Shown: piece by piece, positions 9,544 through 17,855 of the stretch
Layout of the letters: each line of letters starts with the position of its first letter
Position numbering within the stretch: the stretch's first letter is position 1
Assembly (NCBI GenBank): GCA_963779225.1
Contig: CAVZWW010000003.1
Location: forward strand, 3,286,001-3,350,000
DNA from: CAVPCZ01 sp963779225
GTDB lineage: Bacteria > Bacteroidota > Ignavibacteria > UBA10030 > UBA6906
Length of the DNA stretch: 64,000 nucleotides
Direction of reading: 5' to 3'
Made by a program: the position numbers and the translations under genes
The notes under the pieces: model-generated
Seen by the model: the letters and a program-made list of their open reading frames with translations, nothing else
What the model was told of the DNA's origin: nothing
Databases searched by the model: none

Positions 9544-9592
9544 TGTATGAACCCTCATCGTATCCATGCTTGTTATGATGAGGGTTCATACA
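9544..9592 (+). terminator. Perfect 16-bp inverted repeat downstream of arylsulfatase
   Basis: TGTATGAACCCTCATC at 9544-9559 is exactly complementary to 9577-9592, with a 17-base loop. It starts nine bases after the arylsulfatase stop. There is no clean T tract after the stem (AAACAACTTTT follows), so it may terminate poorly, protect the mRNA end, or mark the edge of acquired DNA. Confidence 0.6.
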
Positions 9593-9985
9593 AAACAACT
9601 TTTCTACGGCCATCTCGCTGCAAGGAAATGCCGAGTTGCTGCATGCACTTCCTGTATTGCAGGAACAGCAGGGAATGAACCGGTGATTGTCCTGAGCTGC
9701 TGACGGATAGGCAGAGTCGACCCTATGTTCAGCACACGCCTCCAACGCGCCGCCGCTCCGTAACGGCGGGCCAGCCTTCTACTAAAGGTTGATCGGGGGG
9801 GACGTATGCAGCCGTGCCGGTTTCACGACAGGAACCCGCACGGGCTCGGGGTTACCGATCTCTCAATGCCGTCATTGCCTGGTTGCAGGAGGATTCGGCG
9901 ACGGCGGGATCAGATGAAATGGAGAAGATGATCCGGGATCCTGACCGGCCGACACAGATGATCTGGTTCCTTCGGTCGGTCGCTC

Positions 9986-10198
9986 TCACCACTGATCGCG
10001 CCGCGCAAATTCCTTGAACCGTCCGTCAGATTTCAGTCTCCCCGTTATGTCTGCCATGCGTTCTGTCGCTTCCGATTGGTCAAGATATTTCAGCAGAATT
10101 GTCGCGTGATCTCCGTAGGTGCCCACAGCAGCGTCAATCGCCGGGAATATCTCCTTCACGTCCAGGAGTTGGCGGCATCGCTCTCCCGGTACGGATGT
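9986..10198 (-). pseudogene. Coding-like open frame continuing in phase after the lipoprotein stop
   Basis: Directly after the TAG that ends the lipoprotein gene, the same frame stays open for about 70 codons to a TGA at 9986-9988. It reads as plausible protein (RCRQLLDVKEIFPAIDAAV, then ATILLKYLDQSEATERMADI and FKEFARRDQW). There is no ATG near its beginning; GTG at 10157-10159 is the only reasonable start, without a good ribosome-binding site. It could be a short downstream gene, a remnant, or the tail of a longer protein interrupted by a nonsense codon. Confidence 0.35.
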
Positions 10199-10636
10199 CT
10201 ACAACCCGACAACACGCAAACGAGTGAGGATAAGCTGTCCGGCGCCATCCGGAACGAAAAACGTGAGCGCGGAACTCTGGGGCTTTGCGAGGGCTGACCG
10301 CGTTATGGTCATCGAGACTTCCTTCTGTTGCCCCACGAGGGAATCACGGAAGTAGTTTGCGGGCCCCACTCTGACCACGATCTGGCTGGTGGCGTTACCG
10401 GCGTTGAGTCGTGCGGCGGAGAAATCGATTCTCACACTGTCGAACGGACTGAGGTCATAGTATCCGCCAACGCGGTATCCTTCGGGTCCGACAACTGCCG
10501 TGTCGGTAAGATTGAACCCCTGCAGAATCATCGTGTTACCCGCCCGTATTTCAGAGTCCGTGTCTGACACAAGTGTCGACCGTTCACATCCCGCAAGCAC
10601 CAGGATCGCAACGAAGCATAGAAGAAATCTGGTCAT
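10199..10636 (-). CDS. Small hypothetical lipoprotein
   Basis: The product of about 145 residues starts MTRFLLCFVAILVLAGC, a lipoprotein signal with the lipidated cysteine at residue 17. The mature part is rich in Val, Ser and Thr and looks like an all-beta domain (GNTMILQGFNLTDTAVV, then TSQIVVRVGPANYF and SALTFFVPDG). I do not recognise the family. The start at 10636 is preceded by GGTGGAGGG. The in-frame continuation after its TAG is listed separately and may belong to the same gene. It lies alone, transcribed against its neighbours. Confidence 0.7.
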   Translation of the reverse strand: MTRFLLCFVAILVLAGCERSTLVSDTDSEIRAGNTMILQGFNLTDTAVVGPEGYRVGGYYDLSPFDSVRIDFSAARLNAGNATSQIVVRVGPANYFRDSLVGQQKEVSMTITRSALAKPQSSALTFFVPDGAGQLILTRLRVVGL

Positions 10637-11080
10637 CTTTCCCTCCACCATTTGTAATCAGGGATTGGAAATGACGATCCACCCGGCGGCAATATACAAC
10701 TCCGCCGGATATTTGTCAATTGTCACCGCGGACCGGAAAGACTGCTTCACAAGCAATCCTGTCGGGGCCTGGCAGGCGTGAATACGAGGGGATTCTCTTC
10801 AACAAGTCGGGAGACGCGCTAGATAGCGCCCTGCAACTGGTCGGAGATCCCGGCGTGCCGCGTTGGCGGAGAGACCGCAAACCGACGCATAGGAGCGGGG
10901 GTAACGCTGCCTGTTGACACTCGGTGCCCGGCACCGTATCTTGGGGCATGCTTTCCCCGCGTAACGCTGTCTTGTGCCCCTCTTCTGATTCTTCTGGTGA
11001 GCTGCGAAGAGGCCGGCTCCGGACGAAGTCATCCAAAGCCGGGATAACACGAACAACGCCGTTCAAACTGGAGACCCTCA
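10637..11080. other. Intergenic region with candidate promoter for the aminotransferase gene
   Basis: No convincing gene lies here. It holds the start region of the small lipoprotein on the minus strand and, on the plus strand, a promoter-like element at 10914-10942 described separately. The 9-base word GTAACGCTG occurs at 10901 and again at 10961, bracketing that element. Confidence 0.45.
10914..10942 (+). promoter_or_regulatory. Sigma-70-like promoter with a palindrome filling the spacer
   Basis: TTGACA at 10914-10919 and TATCTT at 10937-10942 are separated by exactly 17 bases. The spacer holds a perfect 7-1-7 palindrome, CGGTGCC-C-GGCACCG, at 10922-10936. This would be an ideal repressor site or a MerR-type activator arrangement. 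The start of the aminotransferase gene is about 140 bases downstream. Confidence 0.45.
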
Positions 11081-12409
11081 ATGACGGACATTCATTCGCA
11101 CTTCGGAACCGACATCGACCGCCGCGAATTTCTGGCAAGGGCAGGCAAGTGCATAGGGCTCGCCACGCTCACTTCGGCCACGGTGGCAGGTCTTTATGCA
11201 AACCTGCAGGCAGCGACCCTCCGTCTCGGTAATCTTTCGCCCGCAGAGGCTGCCACTGATGAGGACTTCTGGTTCGATATCCAGCGCGCTTTCAACAGCA
11301 CCCGCAGCATCATCAACCTGAACAACGGGGGAGTGTCGCCCTCACCCCGGATCGTCACGGAAGCGTTTGTCAGATACACATGGGAGCAGGAAGACGTCCC
11401 CCCGTACACCATGTGGCAGATTCTCGAACCTCAGAGCGAGAATGTCCGCGCCGGACTCGCCGGCGTGTTCGGATGTGACACCGAAGAGATCGCCATCGTC
11501 CGGAACGCCTCCGAGGGACTGGAGGCGTGCCTCTTCGGGCTTGATCTGAAGCGGGGTGACGAAATCCTCACCACCACCCAGGATTATCCGCGCATGCTCA
11601 CGACGATCCGTCAGCGTGAGCTCCGGGAAGGAGTTGTTTTGAAACAGGTGAAGTACCCTGTTCCGCCGAAGAGTTTGCAGCAAATTGTCGATGCTTTCGA
11701 AAAAGGCATCACCCCCAGGACCCGGGTGATACTCCTTTCGCACGTGGTCTTTCTTACCGGACAGATCACTCCCGCCCGGGCTATCTGCGAGCTCGCCCGC
11801 AGCCGGAATATCGAGTGTATTGTCGACGGGGCGCATTCGTTCGCCCATTTTGATTTCAGCTGGAAGGACCTCCAGTGCGACTATTTCGGCACAAGCCTGC
11901 ACAAATGGCTCTGTGCACCGAAGGGCACGGGCATGCTCTTCGTGAAGCGCGACAAGATTGAAAAACTCTGGCCGCTCATGGCCGCAGAAAAACAACAACG
12001 GGGCGATATCCGGAAATTCGAGGAAATCGGTACGCATTCCGCGGCGATGCGCCTGGCAATCGGCGAGGCCATTCTTTTTCACCGGGGAATAGGGAGCAAG
12101 CGGAAAGAAGAGCGGCTGCGGTATCTCCGTTCCTACTGGTCTGATCGTCTCATGACCCTTCCGAACACCCGGTTTCATACATCCTTTGATAGAGATCAGT
12201 CGTGCGGCATCGCGCTGGTGGAGATCACCGGCATCGAGCCTGCAGCCATCGCCGATTACCTGATGAAGAAGCATAAGATCTTCACCGTCGCGATCAACCA
12301 TGACGAGTTCAAGGGGCTGCGTATCACACCGAACGTCTACACAACTCTGCATGAACTTGACCGCTTTTGCGAGGTGATGGAGACCATCGCCAGGAAAGGC
12401 CTGCCATAG
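11081..12409 (+). CDS. Aminotransferase class V-fold enzyme with twin-arginine signal
   Basis: The 442-residue protein begins with a Tat-type leader: DRREFLARAGKC at residues 13-24, followed by a hydrophobic stretch (IGLATLTSATVAGLYA). The body is a fold-type I PLP enzyme of the isopenicillin N epimerase / cysteine desulfurase-like group. NLNNGGVSPSP is near residue 75, VDGAHSFAHFDF carries the Asp that binds the pyridine nitrogen, and GTSLHKWLCAPKGTG holds the Schiff-base lysine. The substrate cannot be inferred. Export by Tat as a folded holoenzyme is plausible and known for such homologues. The gene stands alone, behind a promoter-like element with an internal palindrome. Confidence 0.88.
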   Translation: MTDIHSHFGTDIDRREFLARAGKCIGLATLTSATVAGLYANLQAATLRLGNLSPAEAATDEDFWFDIQRAFNSTRSIINLNNGGVSPSPRIVTEAFVRYTWEQEDVPPYTMWQILEPQSENVRAGLAGVFGCDTEEIAIVRNASEGLEACLFGLDLKRGDEILTTTQDYPRMLTTIRQRELREGVVLKQVKYPVPPKSLQQIVDAFEKGITPRTRVILLSHVVFLTGQITPARAICELARSRNIECIVDGAHSFAHFDFSWKDLQCDYFGTSLHKWLCAPKGTGMLFVKRDKIEKLWPLMAAEKQQRGDIRKFEEIGTHSAAMRLAIGEAILFHRGIGSKRKEERLRYLRSYWSDRLMTLPNTRFHTSFDRDQSCGIALVEITGIEPAAIADYLMKKHKIFTVAINHDEFKGLRITPNVYTTLHELDRFCEVMETIARKGLP

Positions 12410-12677
12410 TCATAGAGCGATCCTGTTGGGGTAGGGCACGCGCTTTCTGAGACTCCTTCGCCATGCTCCCTGCTTCACCTTCCAGCCTTGCTCGCATTTG
12501 GCTGTGACGTTCTTCGGCAGCAACATTTGCTTACCCTCAGCGTGGCTTCGCCCGCAGCATTTCATCACCCGCCACAAATCTTCCTCCGCTCTCTACAGAG
12601 TACGATTCTGCTTTCGTCAGACTCCGGATTTGCGTAAATTATAAGATTACGGATTAATTGAGGATACGCCAATCTTG

Positions 12678-15359
12678 ATGAAGACCGCATTTCCGTACTT
12701 TTTCATGATCTCCTCGCTTCTTTTCTTTGCAACGGCCGGGGCTCAAGGCGCGACGGACGCGCAGGGACCGACCACAGAAGAACTGAACACGTTCTTCGTG
12801 GCCGCAGCAAACGAATTCCAGGTCCCTGTAGATATCCTGAAGGGGATCGCCTTCGCCGAAACCCGTCTTCAACATCTCGTTTGGGCTCCTGAAGATACCG
12901 CAAGCTGCACCGGACTTCCGCGGGCATATGGCGTCATGGCGCTCCGCGACGACCGGTTCTTCGGCCGGAGCCTTCAATTCGCCGCCACGCTCATCGGAGA
13001 ATCTCCCGATATCGTCCGTAACGATCCACTCCAGAACATCCGGGGCGCCGCGGCTTACCTGAAGACACTGTACGCGGATGCCCCCGCCCCTGAGGGAACC
13101 GTCCCTGGTTCGGTGGAGAGCTGGCAACACACCCTAGAACGCTACTGCGGCATCCCTCAGCCTGAACTCGCCGCCCAGCATGCGTTTGAAATTCTCCAGA
13201 GAATTGACAAGGGGTATCACGAATTCGGTATCGAACTTCCCTCACGCAATCTGGACATGCAGACCGTCCGGGCGAATGCGCAAAGGACGTATGCACAGGC
13301 GCAGGAGGATTCCCGTGCCTTGCTGAAGACAGCGGGGCAACCCGATTATCCTCCGGCCCACTGGGCGCCTGCATATCCCGGACACTGGTATACGACCGGC
13401 AACAAGAAAGACTTCGTGGTCATCCACGACATGGAGGGATACTACCTGAGCGTTATTTCATATTTCCAGATGTCGACGACGAACGCCAGCGCGCATTACG
13501 ATGTCAACGGGCTGCAGGATTCCCCTGCGGATGCGCCTGCCGGCGACATTACGCAGCAGGTGGAAGAACAATACTGGGCCTGGCACGCGGTCTGCCTGAA
13601 CAGCTACTCCTTCGGCATTGAACATGAAGGATTTGTATCGAATCCCGCCTGGTGGACTCCGGAGATGTACAGGGCATCCGCGGGTCTCGTCAGACACCTG
13701 TGCGACACGCACGGAATACCCAAAGACCGGAACCACATCATCGGGCACAACGAGTATCTCAACAGCGCGTGGATGTCCTGGGCGGTCAGCAACGGATACC
13801 CCGCAACGTTTGGCACGTGTAACAACCATACCGATCCCGGTGTCAACTGGGATTGGGGGTTCTTCATGCAGCTGATCAACGGCGATATGACTCCGCCCCG
13901 TATCACCTCAACCCCGCCCGTTTCGCGCGTACAGGTTTTCGACAGGATCAGCGTCACGTTCAATCAACGTCTGGACAAGGCTGCGGCTGAACTGAACTTC
14001 CACGTGAACCCTTCTGTACCGGGAACCTTTGCGTGGACGAACGGTTTCCGGACCCTGGAGTTTTCGCCAACGGCGCCGCTCACGTTTGACACCGAATACA
14101 CAGTAACGGTGGATACCGGCACACACAACTATCTGGGTGTCGGCCTGGATGTGAATGGCGATGGGACCGCATCAGGAGAGGTGTATACATTCACGTTCCG
14201 CACCGTGGAGAACGACACCACCCCCCCCGTGCTCCTCGCTACATACCCCGTTGAACAGCAGAACGGAATCAGCACCACGGTGCAGTTTGAAGTGGATGTC
14301 AACGAGGCTGTAGACCCGGCCACATTTTCCGGCGCGTTTCTGGTTCAGGATGGGCTTGACAATGCCGTTGCGCTGACCCCTGCATCTGTTCAGAGCACGG
14401 GGACAGCCAGGCGCATCGGATTCCGTCCCTCCGCACCTCTGGCGCCATTGACGGCATACACCCTGACCATCCAGCAATCACTACGGGACTACGGCGGAAA
14501 CGGGATTGCCGTCGCGACCTCCGTTCCGTTCGTAACGGGAGGGGAGCAGAACTTCACCGGCACGGTAATCAACACGCTGGATGCGGCGGGCAGCTGGTGG
14601 CAGCCCGGAAGCAGCGGAAGCACGGTCGGGACGAGCTCGTCATCATTCACCATCGCTTCCGATGTACGCAAGTCGGGCGCGGCAAGCGGTAAGGTGTCGT
14701 ACGTTTTCTCCGGTCCCGGGGGGGGGACAGTGCGGGAATACAACAGCCTCAAACCCTCGGTCGAGCCCGGTCCGCTGGTCTCGGCATGGGTGTTCGGGGA
14801 CAACAGCCGCAACGCTCTGGAGTTCTGGTTCTACCCGTTGACCTTTGTACGCGTTGACACGCTCGATTGGACAGGCTGGAAACTGGTCAGTGCCTCAATC
14901 GCCTCCGTACCAACAACAGCTCAGAGGCAATTTGCGGGATTCGTAATTCAGCAGCTGCCGGGAGCCCGTACAAGCGGGGCGGTCTACTTCGATGACCTCG
15001 CGGTGACTTCGGTTATCACGGATGCCCAACGCGACGAACCCGCTCTCCCGAAGGAGACCGTGCTCTTTCAGAACTATCCGAACCCTTTCAACCCGACTAC
15101 GACGATCCGTTTCGGCCTCCCGGAGAAAGCGCACGTGAACCTTTCGGTGTTCAACATGCTCGGGCAGCAGGTCGCGCTACTCGTGGAGGACGACAGGGAG
15201 GCGGGATACCATGAAGTGCGGCTGGATGGGACCGGACTCGCCTCGGGTGTCTATTTCTACCGGATCCGTGTCCGTAGCTCGAATGCGGCCCGTCTGCTGC
15301 ATTCCGGCAGCACCGGCAGCGAGGTTGTTCAAACAAACAAATTCATCCTGCTCCGCTAA
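12678..15359 (+). CDS. Secreted N-acetylmuramoyl-L-alanine amidase with T9SS sorting domain
   Basis: The start at 12678 (ATG) is preferred over an in-frame TTG just before it. A signal peptide (to about residue 24) leads into a region resembling a lytic-transglycosylase-like helical domain (residues 33-185; FQVPVDILKGIAFAETR). An Amidase_2 domain follows (about 230-400) with likely zinc ligands His250 (VVIHDME), His357 (HIIGHNEY) and Asp386 (HTDPG). After that come two Big_5-type Ig-like domains (about 405-630), each opening with TPP, a beta-sandwich-like region (about 640-770), and a C-terminal T9SS type A sorting domain (NYPNPFNPTTTIRFGLPEKA; ASGVYFYRI). It should cleave peptidoglycan outside the cell, for instance of other bacteria. 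The gene is complete at about 893 residues. Confidence 0.88.
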   Translation: MKTAFPYFFMISSLLFFATAGAQGATDAQGPTTEELNTFFVAAANEFQVPVDILKGIAFAETRLQHLVWAPEDTASCTGLPRAYGVMALRDDRFFGRSLQFAATLIGESPDIVRNDPLQNIRGAAAYLKTLYADAPAPEGTVPGSVESWQHTLERYCGIPQPELAAQHAFEILQRIDKGYHEFGIELPSRNLDMQTVRANAQRTYAQAQEDSRALLKTAGQPDYPPAHWAPAYPGHWYTTGNKKDFVVIHDMEGYYLSVISYFQMSTTNASAHYDVNGLQDSPADAPAGDITQQVEEQYWAWHAVCLNSYSFGIEHEGFVSNPAWWTPEMYRASAGLVRHLCDTHGIPKDRNHIIGHNEYLNSAWMSWAVSNGYPATFGTCNNHTDPGVNWDWGFFMQLINGDMTPPRITSTPPVSRVQVFDRISVTFNQRLDKAAAELNFHVNPSVPGTFAWTNGFRTLEFSPTAPLTFDTEYTVTVDTGTHNYLGVGLDVNGDGTASGEVYTFTFRTVENDTTPPVLLATYPVEQQNGISTTVQFEVDVNEAVDPATFSGAFLVQDGLDNAVALTPASVQSTGTARRIGFRPSAPLAPLTAYTLTIQQSLRDYGGNGIAVATSVPFVTGGEQNFTGTVINTLDAAGSWWQPGSSGSTVGTSSSSFTIASDVRKSGAASGKVSYVFSGPGGGTVREYNSLKPSVEPGPLVSAWVFGDNSRNALEFWFYPLTFVRVDTLDWTGWKLVSASIASVPTTAQRQFAGFVIQQLPGARTSGAVYFDDLAVTSVITDAQRDEPALPKETVLFQNYPNPFNPTTTIRFGLPEKAHVNLSVFNMLGQQVALLVEDDREAGYHEVRLDGTGLASGVYFYRIRVRSSNAARLLHSGSTGSEVVQTNKFILLR

Positions 15360-15360
15360 C

Positions 15361-15966
15361 ATGAAATCTATTCTGGTGGTATTCGCTCATCCACGATTCG
15401 AAAAATCCAGGACGAACGCCGTCCTCCTCAAGAGTATCTCTCAGCTTTCAAACGTGACGGTCCGGGATCTTTATCAGGAATATCCCGAGTACAACATTGA
15501 TATCCGGCGGGAACAGGAACTTCTGCTCGCACACGACATCATCGTATGGCACCATCCCTTCTACTGGTACAGCTGTCCTCCTCTGCTGAAACAATGGATC
15601 GACATGGTTCTGGAGATTGGATGGGCGTACGGACCCGGTGGAGCGGCATTGAAGGGCAAAGTGGCGTTCAATGTGCTCACCACCGGCGGGGCACGGGAAG
15701 CATACACCCGGGAGGGGAGAAACAGGTACACGCTCCGGGAGTTCCTCGTGCCTTTTGAGCAAACGGCCAGGCTGTGTCAGATGACCTATCTGCCACCCTT
15801 TACAGTCCAGGGTACACACCGGCTGACACAGGAGTCCATTGCCCGTTCCGGGAAGGAGTATGCGCTCCTCCTGTCGCAACTGACCGAAGACTCTCTCAGC
15901 ATTGAGCACCTGCTCACACTTGATGCCCTGAATGATGAGGTGCGGGAACAGTTTACGGAGGGCTAG
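15361..15966 (+). CDS. kefF: NAD(P)H oxidoreductase, KefF/KefG-like ancillary subunit
   Basis: This is a flavodoxin-fold quinone reductase-like protein of 201 residues. The start at 15361 is one base after the preceding stop and gives the family N-terminus MKSILVVFAHPR. HHPFYWYSCPPLLKQWIDMV and GWAYGPGG are hallmark sequences of KefF/KefG, which bind FMN and are needed for full activity of the KefC/KefB potassium efflux systems. The transporter gene begins two bases after its stop, as in enteric kefFC, so the functional link is strong. A general NAD(P)H:quinone reductase role is the alternative. Confidence 0.88.
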   Translation: MKSILVVFAHPRFEKSRTNAVLLKSISQLSNVTVRDLYQEYPEYNIDIRREQELLLAHDIIVWHHPFYWYSCPPLLKQWIDMVLEIGWAYGPGGAALKGKVAFNVLTTGGAREAYTREGRNRYTLREFLVPFEQTARLCQMTYLPPFTVQGTHRLTQESIARSGKEYALLLSQLTEDSLSIEHLLTLDALNDEVREQFTEG

Positions 15967-15968
15967 CA

Positions 15969-17846
15969 ATGGGAGGCGGGTTTCTTCTTCAATCAATTAT
16001 TTACCTCGGGGCGGCCGTGCTCTGTGTTCCCGTTGCACGAAAACTCGGCCTCGGCTCCGTTCTCGGCTATCTTCTTGCCGGCATCCTGATCGGCCCGTTT
16101 GTTCTCGGATTCGTCGGCGCGGAAGGGAAGGACATCATGCACTTCGCCGAGTTTGGCGTGGTGGTGATGTTGTTCCTGATCGGACTCGAGCTCGATCCTG
16201 CAAGGCTCTGGAAGCTGCGAACCCAGATTTTCGGCATAGGACTCGCCCAGGTTGCGGTGACGACGTTGCTGTTCTTCCTCGCCGGCCTTCTCCTTCACTA
16301 TCCCTGGCAGAGTGCTCTCGCGGTCTCTCTGGCGCTGGCAATGTCGTCAACGGCGATCGTTCTGCAATCATTGAAGGAATCCGGACGGCTGGATTCTGCG
16401 GCCGGTCGGTACGGGTTTTCGGTGCTCCTGTTTCAGGACGTATCGGTCATCCCTATTCTCGCCATGTTGCCTCTTCTGGTGTTCCACGCAGTCTCCCCGG
16501 CATCAGCACCGGGTCACGGCTTCCTCGATCCCTATCCGGGCTGGTTGCAGACGCTCATGGTGCTGGGGGCCGTTACCCTTGTGGTGGGGATAGGCAGATT
16601 TGCCATTGTGCCGTTCCTTCGTTTTGTCGCAAGAGCCAGACTTCGCGAACTTTTCACGGCATCGGCCCTTCTCATCGTTGTCGCTATTGCATACACCATG
16701 GAGCTTGTCGGACTCAGTCCGGCCCTGGGCACATTTCTGGCGGGCGTTATCCTGGCAAACAGCGAATTCAAACATGAGCTCGAAAGCGATCTGGACCCCT
16801 TCAAAGGCCTGTTGCTCGGGCTTTTCTTTGTGGCCGTGGGTGCTTCCATCAACTTTCACCTGCTGGCAGAAAGCCCGGTAGCTATCCTCACTCTGACACT
16901 GGCCATCACCATGGTAAAGGCCGGGGTGATATTCGGCCTCGGCAGATTGGCCAGACTTTCTCCGGATCAAAACGCCTATTTCGCGCTCAGTCTCTCGCAA
17001 GTCGGCGAATTTGCATTTGTTCTGCTGTCATTGATCGGTCAGTTGAATATCCTTCCTGCTGCCGACACCGGAATCATGATGGCGGTTACTGCGCTGAGCA
17101 TGACGACAACCCCGCTGTTCCTGATCGTGCATGACCGTTTCATGGTACCCCGGTTTGGCACGCCAAGCAAGCCGGACATCGAGGCTGACAAAATTGAAGA
17201 ACGGAACCAGGTGATCATCGCCGGGTTTTCGCATTTTGGGAGCACCGTTGGTCGATTCCTGAGAGCAAACGGCGTGCAGTCGACGATCCTGGACAATGAT
17301 TCCTACCGCGTCGAACTACTCAGAAAGATGGGCTTCACGGTCTACTACGGAGACGCAACGCGGGTGGATCTCCTTGAATCCGCCGGAGCGGCAAATGCCA
17401 GAGTGCTTGTCATCGCGATCGATGATCCGGACACGGTGTTTGGTCTTGTCCAGAACATTCAGCGGCACTTTCCGCATCTGGTATTGATGACCAGGTCCAG
17501 AAACAGGTTTGACGCCTACGAATTGCTGGATCTCGGCGTGGAAAATATTTACCGCGAGCATCTGGATTCTTCCATCAGGCTGGGGGTCGATGTCCTCAAG
17601 AAGCTGGGACATCGTTCCTATGCGGCTACACGCTCGGGACAACAATTCAGGAAGTATGATGAAGAGGCAATGCGGACTCTGGCATCTCACAGGAAAGACA
17701 CGAAACAGCATATCATGAACATGCGTCAACAGATAGAACAGCAGGAAGAGCTCCTGCGCAACGACCGTTCACACGATCCGTCGGCCGGTGACCATGCCTG
17801 GGACGGTGAGTTCGTTCGCGAGACCCTGACAGGCGGAAAAACGTAG
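15969..17846 (+). CDS. kefC: Potassium/proton antiporter of the KefB/KefC (CPA2) family
   Basis: The 625-residue inner-membrane protein has about 12 hydrophobic segments of the Na+/H+ exchanger domain (residues 1-385). The CPA2 motif SSTAIVLQSLKESGR and ALSLSQVGEFAFVLLSL are present. A cytoplasmic RCK/TrkA-N domain follows from about residue 408 (IIAGFSHFGSTVGR; VYYGDATRVDLLESAG; AIDDPD), matching KefC very closely. Family members release K+ and acidify the cell when glutathione is conjugated to electrophiles. The start at 15969 follows GGAGGG. The last 60 residues form a charged helix. The pair faces the gamma-glutamyltransferase gene, which acts on glutathione. Confidence 0.92.
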   Translation: MGGGFLLQSIIYLGAAVLCVPVARKLGLGSVLGYLLAGILIGPFVLGFVGAEGKDIMHFAEFGVVVMLFLIGLELDPARLWKLRTQIFGIGLAQVAVTTLLFFLAGLLLHYPWQSALAVSLALAMSSTAIVLQSLKESGRLDSAAGRYGFSVLLFQDVSVIPILAMLPLLVFHAVSPASAPGHGFLDPYPGWLQTLMVLGAVTLVVGIGRFAIVPFLRFVARARLRELFTASALLIVVAIAYTMELVGLSPALGTFLAGVILANSEFKHELESDLDPFKGLLLGLFFVAVGASINFHLLAESPVAILTLTLAITMVKAGVIFGLGRLARLSPDQNAYFALSLSQVGEFAFVLLSLIGQLNILPAADTGIMMAVTALSMTTTPLFLIVHDRFMVPRFGTPSKPDIEADKIEERNQVIIAGFSHFGSTVGRFLRANGVQSTILDNDSYRVELLRKMGFTVYYGDATRVDLLESAGAANARVLVIAIDDPDTVFGLVQNIQRHFPHLVLMTRSRNRFDAYELLDLGVENIYREHLDSSIRLGVDVLKKLGHRSYAATRSGQQFRKYDEEAMRTLASHRKDTKQHIMNMRQQIEQQEELLRNDRSHDPSAGDHAWDGEFVRETLTGGKT

Positions 17847-17855
17847 ACGGTTATC

